The notes under the pieces were generated by a model that was not told the origin of the DNA, made no database searches, and was given only the letters and a program-made list of their open reading frames with translations. DNA of 64,000 nt from Acanthosepion pharaonis (lineage: Eukaryota; Mollusca; Cephalopoda; Sepiida; Sepiidae): NCBI GenBank assembly GCA_903632075.3, contig CAHIKZ030000126.1, positions 949,501 to 1,013,500 on the forward strand, in the 5' to 3' direction. A program made the position numbers and the translations under genes. Position 1 is the first letter of the stretch. Each line of letters begins with the position of its first letter. Below are positions 36,440-46,404 of the stretch, in pieces.

Positions 36440-36790
36440 AGTTATGCACCATAGGGAGTTAAAAGATAGGTTTAAAAGTCCTGTTCAGTGGCCACCAAGG
36501 TCACCAGACCTCACACCCTTGTTTTTGGGGGTTTTTTCTGCCAGAGATGGGCGAGGTGCATTTGAAATCATTTATTTATCAGATGTGCCCAAGGAATATT
36601 GAGGAACTTAAAAAAAGGATTAAATATCAAAGCAGTAAAATGACAGAGGAAAATCTCTGACGAGTTAATGAATCATACAGGCACAGAATGGAAATGTGTT
36701 TTGAAAAAGGAAAAGAACATTTTGAAAAGCACATATAACAAGTAAATATCTAGTAAATAAAAATTTTCAACATGTAATTATACTTTTAAT
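36440..36790 (+). pseudogene. Tc1/mariner-like transposase C-terminal relic
   Basis: In mixed frames the translation gives WPPRSPDLTP (about 36490), where the third catalytic region starts, then MCPRNIEELKKRIKYQSSKM (about 36573-36632), then VNESYRHRMEMCFEKGKEHF EKHI followed by a stop (about 36665-36738). WPPxSPDLxP and a C-terminal CFEKxKxHFEKH-type tail are typical of IS630/Tc1/mariner enzymes. The Asp expected after SPDLTP is lost by a small deletion (LFLGV follows). Sequence up to about 36830 may be the 3' UTR and terminal repeat. Confidence 0.7.
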
Positions 36791-36867
36791 AAATTATAAA
36801 CTATGGTACATGACTTTTGCCTCACCCTGTGTGTGTGTAAGTGTGTCTGTTTATATATAACTATTTT

Positions 36868-36920
36868 TCATTCAATACAAAGCCCAAGAGCAGCTCAAGG
36901 TAGAGGATTACTAAATAAGG
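36868..36920 (-). mobile_element. LINE group B 3'-end scrap
   Basis: TTCATTCAATACAAAGCCCA and GCTCAAGGTAGAGGATTACT match the 3' end of the LINE at 27620-27675 (TTCACTCAATACAAGGCCTA, CTCAAGGTAGAGGGTTACTG), with TG-rich sequence at 36830-36850 on the expected 3' side. Confidence 0.55.
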
Positions 36921-36924
36921 TTGC

Positions 36925-37580
36925 TGCCCAAGAATCAACACAGCATAATTTCTTCTTGGGTTGGAAACATCATGACTGAGTGAATGGATTCCAGACACCA
37001 AGACATGCTCACTCATTTGAGATGACTAAAGACTTTATGAGGAGAAGGCTTATCAGGGATGAGCTGACATCTCTTACACATTTGATCATAGAAGAATTCT
37101 ATCAGCTTCTAAAATGATGTTTATATATGGCTACATGTTTATAGTTAGATATAAGTGCTTGATGAATTTAAAGAAAGTAACTTTTATAACAAAGCACTAT
37201 TTGTGGCTGGACCTACAAGACACAAATAAGTTGTTTTTATTTTAATAAAATCATAATATTACAAATATTGAAATTTATCATTTGTTTTATTTGTACATCA
37301 AGTTGATTAAAAAATATTTTTATAATGATCAGCTTTGACTTTTATTATAGAGAGATAAAAAATTACTTAAAAAGATACATTGCCTTTTATTTTATGAATT
37401 CTAAAGTGAATAAAAACATCAAAAGAATGGAAAAAACATGAAGAAAGAGTTTTGCAGAGAGACCTGGTCCCATTGGAGTAGCATCAATATCTTCCTTGAT
37501 CTTCTACCTACACCCAGCACACCACCTGCTGTCTGACTTCAATAAATCTCACCTCTACTCTTTAATAAATACACATGCAC
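36925..37580. other. Non-coding DNA
   Basis: 36930-37110 is of balanced composition and may be another unclassified repeat; the rest is AT-rich. No gene seen. Confidence 0.4.
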
Positions 37581-37694
<114 letters not shown>

Positions 37695-37699
37695 CTCAA

Positions 37700-38520
37700 A
37701 GTAAATCTTTCATTTCCTCTTTCTCTGAAGTCAGACTTTGACAAATTTTGCCTAAGATTTTGATATTAACACTTAACAATAAAAGATGAAGGCATTGTTC
37801 TCCCAACCAGTCTTAAAACAAGTAAGAATGACTTTGTAACACATCAGCTGCTGCATAATGGTCACATAACAAAATATATAAGTTTAAGAGTAGTTATTGT
37901 CTTCTTAAAATTCCCTGGAAATTATCTTTCTCTTTAAGATAAAAATGATTCTCTTTTTGTCAGCTTTTCAGTCTCTGCAGATTAAAGAAAAAACCCTGAA
38001 TGTACTCTATGGTCCGAGCTGAGATGAAAAACAAGTGTTCATTGACCATCATTCTTCATATTCTGCTACAATTTACTTAATTGTTAAATATCAAAACAAG
38101 CTCAGAGGCAGATAAATGAACTGCCAGATACTTGGCAAATGATGGGGTCTCATTTGAATAGCCATTAATTTTCTGAGGTTTACTGATAAAAGTAGAGAAA
38201 CATTTTAAGTAAATTTTTCTTCTTACATTTTCTAATTATATTCTGTCAAGCAAGACTGTTATTGTTGATGTATTTAGAGGACCAGTATCCCAACTCTAAG
38301 TCTATTCAATCAAACAGGTCTCTACAGAAAAAAGGTCCGCTCACTTATTAATTTGCAAAATATAAACATTTTTCTCTACTGAATTCTCTTTTATTAATCA
38401 AAATAAGATTTGTCAAAGAGAGAATAATTTTAATCAGGTGTAAGTTGACATTTAATTGAAATTTTCTTGGTATTACACATCCAGAAAGTTAGTTCAGGTT
38501 TTTAACATTAACTTTATTGG
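37700..38520. other. AT-rich non-coding DNA
   Basis: Nothing recognised. Confidence 0.5.
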
Positions 38521-38523
38521 ACA

Positions 38524-38580
<57 letters not shown>
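38521..38580. repeat. (CA)n-(TA)n microsatellite
   Basis: About 9 CA units followed by about 20 TA units, touching the left arm of the inverted repeat at 38581. Confidence 0.95.
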
Positions 38581-38584
<4 letters not shown>

Positions 38585-39329
38585 TATGGATATGAGTTTG
38601 TAAGCCTGGGTTTCATGCTTTTGCAATCATCAGACAAACTGTTTTATTTTTTAAAATTGGATCTTTTTATGCTTGTTTGACTATGTTTGGTGGTGGGAGA
38701 GTGGTATTTCAATCTGTGTTTGTTTGGGATGACGCTCTCCTACACAGACACAAAAACCAAATCAAAATTGAATAAATAGCTTTATCTTCCCAAACCAAAG
38801 CAAAACTATTAAATAAGCGATATAAACAAATTTTTTCTACGTTAATAAAAACACTGATTTAAAAAAAAAATTAAAAAAATAAAAAAATAAATAAATATAT
38901 AAGATAAGAAATAAAAAATAAAAATAAATAAAAAGAAGCAAAATAATTTAACCCAAATAAATAAATAAACAAATAAACGACTTCCAGTAAAATAACCGCC
39001 AAAATACACTACCCACAATCCACCACTGACCCATATATATAAATAGCTGAGAAAAATAGCAGCACTTGTGGCCTGACGATTGCATCTAGCATGAAACAGA
39101 CTGTCGCCTCTAAGCGTTGACCTCCATGTTCACTTTTATATTTATATATATACTTAAATGTGTACACCTCTGTGTATGTGTGTCTGTGTATGAGAGTGTC
39201 ATCCCAAACAAACACAGAAAATTCCCCCTCCAACCACAAGCATAAATAGATCCAATTTTAAAAAATAAACTAGTTTGTCTGATGATCGCAGAAGCATGAA
39301 ACCCAGGGTCACAAACTCATCCATACAAC
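38581..39329. mobile_element. Foldback pair: two inverted copies of one repeat
   Basis: 38581-38755 is matched in reverse complement by 39176-39329: GTTTCATGCTTTTGCAATCATCAG pairs with CTGATGATCGCAGAAGCATGAAAC; TTTTTTAAAATTGGATC pairs with GATCCAATTTTAAAAAA; TGTGTTTGTTTGGGATGAC pairs with GTCATCCCAAACAAACACA. The centre (38756-39175) has an A-rich stretch (38860-38960) and a third, direct copy of the GCCTGACGATTG repeat at 39071. TA microsatellites lie beyond both outer ends. No coding sequence. It could arise from head-to-head insertion of two retroposon tails. Confidence 0.7.
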
Positions 39330-39379
39330 TGAATATGTTAGCTCTATCACTAATATTGAATGCTTTCCATGAAGTATTG

Positions 39380-39382
<3 letters not shown>

Positions 39383-39421
<39 letters not shown>
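39383..39421. repeat. (TA)n microsatellite
   Basis: A TA run of about 19 units, 50 bp beyond the right arm of the inverted repeat. Confidence 0.95.
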
Positions 39422-39422
<1 letters not shown>

Positions 39423-39424
39423 AT

Positions 39425-40125
39425 TTGTTTCACTATCTTAAGAATTCCATTCTTACAGAACTTTTGATTTTTCTGAATAATGAACTGTATATTTTTTTCA
39501 TTTTTCTACAGAGTAGAAATTCTTTCATTAAGAGAATTTTGTTAACACTAGAGTAAATAATAAAAACCTTCAATGTCTGCCAAATTCAGTAGTTGATGGA
39601 AAACTTCCCAGCTAAGCTTGTCATTTTCACTGATGGAATATTATGTTATTTTTCTTAATGAATTACCTCTGCATTGATTGATACCACCAATTGGTTCAGT
39701 TTGTAGGATTATTTGTTCAAATCAATCATTTAGCTCTCCAAAAGAAGCTCATTGTAAAGAACTCTCTTTCAATTCCACTATAATTCCTGCATCACCTTTT
39801 TTCAATGAAGGTTGGTTTTTGATATGGCCAATGGTGGTTCATTTTCTTTACCCATGATCTTTTGTGGTTATGCTGGAAAATACCCACTTATCACAATTGT
39901 AGTTTATAAATAAATAGAATATCCTTGTTACATTGAAGTAAAATGTTTTTCCTTGTGTGAAATCTGCACATCAAATTGATTCACATAACCAAAATGGAGC
40001 AAATGATTTTCTATATTTACTTTGGCAATTTTGTTTGTTGCCTATCTCTTTCAGCCAGCAATTAATCTTACTTATTATAAAATGCAGATTGTGTGTGTGT
40101 GTGTGTCTGTAATGTTTATATATTG
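39425..40125. other. AT-rich non-coding DNA with a short (TG)n run
   Basis: (TG)n of about 9 units at 40091-40108. Nothing else recognised. Confidence 0.5.
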
Positions 40126-40127
40126 GA

Positions 40128-41200
40128 TCGGATTTCCTACATTTTTCAACCCATTTCAGCAAACTACATAAAATTACCTTGTGATGGTTCTAACAGCTCC
40201 AAAAATGGGAAAAATACAATTGTTTTTGCACAAAATCAATTTGAAAACACGATTAAGTAACATCGTGAGAATGAAAGGGGGACAACTCACATCGGGTTGT
40301 TTGTATGTGTGGGTTCCTTTATATATGGGATCAGATTTCCTACATTTTTCAGACGATAAAACAAAAATTCACTTTTTTTTTTTTGGCGTGTAGTGTTTCT
40401 TATTCTCTTGCACACTTTTTTTCTTTATTTTTAATATTCAGAATGCTTTAAAAATTCCATTTACAAGACAATTGTTTATAATAAAATTCTATTCAATCGG
40501 TAGAGACTTATAACAATTGAAAACAATGTTTTTGTTTAAGTTTGGGTTTGACCAATTCATAAAAAAAAAAACAACTAATTAAGACATGCGTGTCCGTCAA
40601 CCTTAAACAATAATCTAACGATCTCTACTGATTGTACGAATCCAAACATCGGATAATTCTTTATCTTTAGGGAAAGATAATGAAATCTAAACATACACAA
40701 GTCCTCCTAACTAAAAATAATAACCGGAAACTACTTTAGTTTAAATACACATGGTGTCCAATTTTTTTTACTGTATTCAATAAGTAAAAATCATAAATTG
40801 TAAAACTAAAAGATTACAGAAAGGCTACCTACATTTTTCAACTGATTTCAACAAAACTTCACTTTTTTTTTGGCATGTAGTCTTTCTTATTGTCTTGCAC
40901 ACTTTTTTCTTTATTTTTACATTCAGAATGCTTTAAAAATTCCATTTACAAGACAATTGTTTATAATAAAATTCTATTCAATCGGTAGAGACTCATAACA
41001 ATTGAAAACAATGTTTTTGTTTGAGTTTGGATTTGACCAATTCGTAAAAAAAACAAAAAAAAAAACTAATTAAGACATGCGTGTCCGTCAACCTTAAACA
41101 ATAATCTTTGTCAATTTTATTTTTCAGTCTTTATGATGGTGGATACTTGATCTATCTCTTACTGTTATATCCCCAGGCAATGCCGAGCTCTACTGCTAGT
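40128..41200 (+). mobile_element. Helitron-like non-autonomous element, internally duplicated
   Basis: The proposed 3' end is a GC hairpin (CCCCAGGCAATGCCGAGC, 41172-41188) followed by CTGCTAG|T with CTAG at 41196-41199, the CTRR-T ending of Helitrons with the hairpin just upstream. Inside, GATTTCCTACATTTTTCAAC-type words start three partial copies (about 40133, 40334, 40824). The 5' end was not fixed and no Rep/helicase is encoded, so the class is a proposal. Confidence 0.5.
40339..41107 (+). repeat. Tandem direct duplication, 489-bp period
   Basis: 40339-40616 and 40828-41107 are about 278-bp copies, highly similar by eye. Both contain TCTTGCACAC, TTAAAAATTCCATTTACAAG, TCTATTCAATCGGTAGAGAC and AAGACATGCGTGTCCGTCAA. 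They differ mainly in A/T run lengths and single bases. The unrelated 211 bp between them (40617-40827) is not repeated after the second copy. Confidence 0.9.
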
Positions 41201-43278
41201 TCTTAATAAATGTCTTCTTTGGGTTGCTATTAACCTCAACTGGCCTAACTGCCCATGCACAAGAAATTTCTATTACCAACCTTTGCAAATCATTTTTGAT
41301 ACATTTATTTATTCACAGTACTTTCTCTATAATTTGTACAAATCTGTTATTTTGTTTTGCATTTCGGTTGCATTTTTACCTTTCTTAAAATAAAAAAAAA
41401 CATTGAAAATGTTGCATTTCATCAATCTTCAGTGTTCACATCAACAAACAAAAATCTACCAACGCTGATGGTCACAATTCAATCAAAAGTGATCTTTTCT
41501 TAATCAAGTTAAAACTAAATATTCCTAATGCCATCTCATGACAAAAACATGTTTTTTAGTTAGCCAGTATTTCTTTTCACATTTAGAAAAGGAATTTTAT
41601 TTTTTATTAATTGCTACAGTTTTCTAAAACAATATGAGAAAAACTCATCACAATGTTTAAAATGTTTCTCAAGGACCCTTGTTATTGTTTAAGAAGCTTT
41701 AAGGTCTTTTTCTTGTTGATGCATTTAGTAAAATCTTCAGTTAACAAAACTTCAGAAGTTTCTCTTTAGATTAATGAAAAATATTTTTGTGGTTGTTAAT
41801 TATTGCTGTTTCCTCTGAGATTTTCAAAACCATTTTATTCCAAAAATCTTCATAGCTTAGTGAGTCTTTGAGTCTTAGTTTGATGAAAGTGCCCATTCTC
41901 AAAATGTTTTTTTTTTTTTTTTTATTCAAGTCTCCACAAAACATTTGCCAATTTTTCTCTACATTATGCATTGATTTAATTTAATCTCAGGAGAAATACC
42001 AGTGATACCTTTTATGCTTCTCTATTTTGCCCCTCCCTTTTTTGGGTGGGATTAAGGTTTCATACTTAATATTATTAGCATATTTTAAAATTATTAAAAC
42101 TTACAGGAATTTGACAGTACATTTTGGCAATTTAAAAATAAAACTAAATAATTTATCATGTAAGAAAGAGTGAAACATTTTAGTATTCAAAATTATCTAT
42201 GGATTTATAATCTTAGCAAAAAAGTTATCTTGAATTTTTATGTTTTTAGCAAAAGTCTCTGTTCTTTGCAAAAGCTATTTTTTCTTTTGACATGTCATTC
42301 TATTCTGCTTGGGTTTTTTATTTTATTAAATTGACTCATAAGTAATTTATGCTTTGGGGAGCTAATTGTAATGACAAATCTATCACCTTAACTATTAGTC
42401 ACATATGGCAGTTAATAAATTTGAAGTGCATTAATATACCTTAATTTTTACACATCCGTGGCAGCATACATGGTGGATTAAAAAATAAAGAATTTCATAA
42501 GAATAATGGATGGATTGAAAGTGCATTTATGTTACATAATGTTTTGGAAAATAAAGCAAGGGAATATTTACTTATGACTTAATAGATTTATCTTAAATTT
42601 TACAGTGGTTTTGACAAGAATATCTTAGCTTTGCAGATTAACCAAACAAAATAGATAAGAAAACAGAATCCTAGTTACACTTCTGCTTCACTATTTAGTT
42701 TGATGCAACCCATAGTTAAAATAAATTAACATGTAGCAGTAGTTTCTATGTTATAAGATATATAGTAAAGATGTTGCATATTGTAGATACATAGGTAGTT
42801 ATAAATAAATGTATCCACATAGGTTTTTCTCATAGTACCATGTGTTACCAATTGGTTATTCATTTAGATCTTCATCTGCTCAATATTGCTTGATTGTGCT
42901 TGACATAAAAATTTGTTTCTGATCTACTAAAGCTGTAAATATGAACAGTGATGAGCTAACATCAATCCAATCATTCAAACACATAAAAAAATTTATTATA
43001 ACTTTTCCATTTGGCTATAAATTCTTTCTATTAGAAAATGTTACCAATGACAATTTGCAAAACATCATTTATATAAATACAAAATATGCTATTATTTTCA
43101 GAAAAGATATTACACTAGCTGTTTAATTTCTTTTTTGTTTTTTATTTATATAGTTTGCCGATAAAATGCTTATTACTAAAATTGGGAGTGTGGCAGTCAA
43201 CAGATGGTGATAGCAACAAGAACAGGCGTTTAAATAAGGCACTTATAAGAATAAAAATGATGACAGGTCTTTAATGAT

Positions 43279-43280
<2 letters not shown>
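41201..43280. other. AT-rich non-coding DNA
   Basis: Nothing recognised; T-run at about 41907-41923. Confidence 0.5.
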
Positions 43281-43283
<3 letters not shown>

Positions 43284-43332
<49 letters not shown>

Positions 43333-43398
43333 TATGTAATATAACTATATATGTATATATAACTATGTAATATAACTATATATGTATATATAACTATG

Positions 43399-43444
<46 letters not shown>
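43284..43444. repeat. (TA)n cluster with 37-bp units
   Basis: Two long TA runs (43284-43328 and 43400-43444) flank tandem units of ACTATGTAATATAACTATAT plus ATGTATATATA (43329-43399, two to three copies). Confidence 0.93.
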
Positions 43445-43451
<7 letters not shown>

Positions 43452-44129
43452 GCACGCATACAGATTAATGAGAATAGACAGGAGAAACTGAAGAAGCTAT
43501 AACAATGTTAAAAATTGGACTGAAAGATGGAAGCAGATTACATAACTCCAAAAACTAATTATAAATTGAGGTAAGTTGAAAAGCTAAAATAAAGCGAAAG
43601 AGTTTGAAAGAAAAAGCAATGTCTCATAAAGTAAGAAAATGGTTTTCCAAATTAGGCTTCTTTTCTATCATGTGAGTTCTTCATTACACCAGGCTCCATA
43701 TTGGATTTCAATCTATATTATTACCTAGCAATGTTTGCTTGATTAATAACAGAATCAGAATGCAAATTATGCTTGTTGGAGTTGTTTACAGAAATTGCTG
43801 TAATTGTTTTCACACCTTGGTTTTCTCACAAGATTTCATTTCATTTTTTTCTTTTAAATGTTTCTGATAAGGTTCTGTTTAAATCCCACATTTGGCAATA
43901 AAATGATGACTTGGCTCTTTGAAAGATTTTTTTCTATCTAACAAATTCCCTATCTGAAGTTCAATATTTCCTTTTCTGATACTACAGCCTGAAATATTTT
44001 TATATCAAATATTATCTTCCCTTAGGAATTCCAGTAAAAAAAAAAAAAAAAAAAAAACTAGTAGAAAAGATTTTTTTTTTGTATTAAGAACATACCATAA
44101 AGCTAAGATTAAACTCTATCAAACCATTT

Positions 44130-44133
<4 letters not shown>

Positions 44134-44182
<49 letters not shown>
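44134..44182. repeat. (TA)n microsatellite
   Basis: An uninterrupted TA run of about 24 units; a poly-A run of 20 lies upstream at 44038-44057. Confidence 0.95.
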
Positions 44183-44186
<4 letters not shown>

Positions 44187-44334
44187 TTATGGAAAAAAAA
44201 AAACTTAGAAAAATTAAAGTTACTCAGAAAAACATTCTTGCAGATAATTTTGGGTTGAGTTACTATTATTTATGCTATTGACATCTGGACTATTTTTTTT
44301 GAATTGTTGCTATAAGGAAGAAAGTATTATTAGT

Positions 44335-44420
44335 ATTATTAGAGCTAAGGCTATAAGCTCTACACTCAGGATTAAATATTATTAGGGCTAAGGCTATAAG
44401 CTCTACATTCAGGATTATCT
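44335..44420 (+). repeat. Two-copy 43-bp tandem repeat
   Basis: ATTATTAGAGCTAAGGCTAT...CTCTACACTCAGGATTA and its copy starting at 44378 differ at two or three positions. Confidence 0.9.
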
Positions 44421-44424
44421 TAGG

Positions 44425-44790
44425 GGAAAATGACCTAGTGGATTAAAGGATTGGTTCATGAATTTGACAACATATTAAATGTGAGTTCAATCCTTCAGCA
44501 AAGTAATGCAGACTTAGATTCAGTGGAAAAAGGGGTGAGCAATAACTGGACAGTACTAAATAAGAACAAGATGAGATATTCCAAAACATGGACAGCAGAA
44601 CAAGGATAATCTACCCCAATCAATTAAATAAAGAGTTCAGTTTGAAATTCCCTGAAGGTTATCTGGATTGAAAATTACCTGAAGAAGGCAAGAGGATATA
44701 ATGGCTGAAGTATTGTGATAATGCCAATAAAAATGAGTACAATAATCCATATGTAAATAGTGTAAATAATATTTTGTTAATGAAATATTT
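44425..44790 (+). mobile_element. tRNA-derived SINE, family 2, near full length
   Basis: The head has an A-box-like TGACCTAGTGG (44431-44441) and a B-box-like GAGTTCAATCC (44483-44493) at tRNA spacing. The 3' part contains CCTGAAGAAGGCAAGAGG, ATAATGGCTGAAGTATTGTG, ATAATGCCAATAAAAATGAG and GTAAATAGTGTAAATAAT, which matches 62817-62930 (CCTGAAGAAGGCCGAAGC, AATGGCCGAAACGTTGTG) and, weakly, 22355-22430. Head plus shared 3' tail makes a SINE. It is preceded by the 43-bp tandem repeat. Confidence 0.65.
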
Positions 44791-45057
44791 GATTTACAAA
44801 CTATAATCTTCATTAGTTTTATTAATATTTCCAGGTTTATTCACATCATCATCAGAATCATTGAAATATTAACAAATCTGAGACTTTGTTATTTGAATAT
44901 TGATTACCTAGAAGCCATTTCTTTGAATCAGTTTTGTTCTCTGTCTCTCTTTGATGCAAAACAAAAAGACCCAAGTATATTCTAGTTAGTTATTCTAAGT
45001 TCCAAATTCTATAATAATATAGTCATAATTAATTTTTTATCAAACAAATCTTTATAA

Positions 45058-45387
45058 ACAGAGCATTTACTTAAATATTTGTCCATTTCATAATGTGTGA
45101 TGTCATTTGTTTACATTTGGATACGCATTGAACAGATATGAATGTACGTGAGAGAATCATGGAAGATTGTAGTTTAAAAGCAGTAAAATTGACCCTGCTA
45201 ACTGAACAATCCTCTGTGGCCCAATCGGTTAAGGTACGTCAGGCTATATGACATTTCCGTATAGGATACAGGTTCAATTCCTGTCACTGAGGATGGATAT
45301 TTTCTATGAAAATTTCTCAGACATTAAGGCCGGTAAATGCTATTAATACTGTTTATTATAAACAGAGCATTTACTTAAATATTTGTA
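45058..45387 (+). repeat. Direct repeats flanking a tRNA-like insertion
   Basis: AACAGAGCATTTACTTAAAT ATTTGT occurs at about 45058 and again at about 45360. A second shared word, TTTGTCCATTTCATAA, occurs at about 45080 and about 45436. The DNA between carries the tRNA-like sequence at 45211. The pattern suggests duplication of a roughly 300-bp unit with an internal deletion in one copy, or an insertion with long flanking duplication. Confidence 0.6.
45211..45292 (+). pseudogene. tRNA-like sequence with long variable arm
   Basis: Within 82 bases there are an A-box-like TGGCCCAATCGG, a long-variable-arm-like TTCCGTATAGGA, a perfect T-stem (ACAGG/CCTGT) around the loop TTCAATT, and ends CCTCTG and CTGAGG that pair. 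Length and variable arm point to a class II (Leu/Ser-type) tRNA. The acceptor pairs only with a one-base shift, and the anticodon loop GGCTATA lacks T33. It is best read as a tRNA pseudogene or the head of an unclassified SINE. Confidence 0.6.
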
Positions 45388-45728
45388 TCTATAAAAAGAA
45401 TGTATAAACATAAAAATGTCTTAAAATAATTGTCGGACTTTGTCCATTTCATAAATCTTTTTTTACAACCATTCTATATTAGCTGAGTATTTTTTTCAAT
45501 TTTCAGTCTTCTCCTTTTAATGCATAACACTTTTTGACTTATCTTTTGATCTGACGAAAAAGCTCTACTCATTAATTCTTCCCCAAATTTACTTCTTTAA
45601 TTTTATCATATTTCAATAATGCTAAAATAGTCTGTACACGTATATTAATCATTTAAGTAGAAATCCATCCATGGACAGTCACAGGGGCTTTCAACTTCCT
45701 TACAAATATCATCTTTACTTTGTTCTAT

Positions 45729-46400
45729 TTTTTTTTTTTTTTTTTTTTTTTAAGCATTTCACCCCAAGCAAAGCAGGAGTACCACAAGTACACAAGGGAC
45801 TACAGATTGTAAAAGTGAGGGGAAAAGACTGTATATAGGGAAGGATTGAGGAAAGACAAAGAAGGATAAAAAGAAGAATGGGGATCAAGGCATCAGATGT
45901 CGATTGGCATTACACTTAAATTTTTGAAGATTATAGTTATCAGGGAAGCAACTAAAGGAGTTCCACTGTTGGGAAGTATGAGAGAAGCTGTTGGAGTAGA
46001 AGAGACGGTTACATTTAACTGTTTTGACAGTAAAAGGGTGGGACCGAGATGCAAACCTAGTAGCATGCTTAAATTTATGCAGTCAGGGCACCAGTGAAAA
46101 TAGTTCATCAGAGCAGATGCCATGAAAATATTTATAGAAAAGACAGAGGGAAGCCACATTACGTTGGTGAGAAAGTGACTGGATCTGAGATGCGAGGTAA
46201 GGACCTATCATATTGCATATCCATCTTTGGATTTTATCAAGGACCATGAGATGAACAGTGGGGACACCAGACTGCAGATGGCAACAGTATTCCATCTATA
46301 GACGAATGGTAGATTTGAAGGATTAACTCAGATGAGAAAAACCTTCTGGCATGACACAAAGAATCAACTTTTCTTGCAGTAGATGCAATTATTAAAAATA
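45729..46400 (-). pseudogene. LINE group B C-terminal fragment with poly(A) tail
   Basis: A minus-strand reading gives MEYCCHLQSGVPTVHLMVLD, KIQRWICNMIGPYLASQIQS, LSHQRNVASLCLFYKYFHG and then, in another frame, PTASLILPNSGTPLVASLIT. EYCCHLWSG-type, LxHRRxVASLxLFYxYFHG- and RTAxLWNSLP-type blocks are the C-terminal landmark of Jockey/CR1-like reverse transcriptases. The T-run at 45731-45752 is the poly(A) tail on the minus strand. The copy is 5' truncated at about 46400, with at least one frameshift. Confidence 0.8.
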
Positions 46401-46404
46401 GAAA

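Noticed and set aside
45211..45292. Functional tRNA gene
   Set aside because: The acceptor stem pairs only with a shift and the anticodon loop lacks the universal T33.
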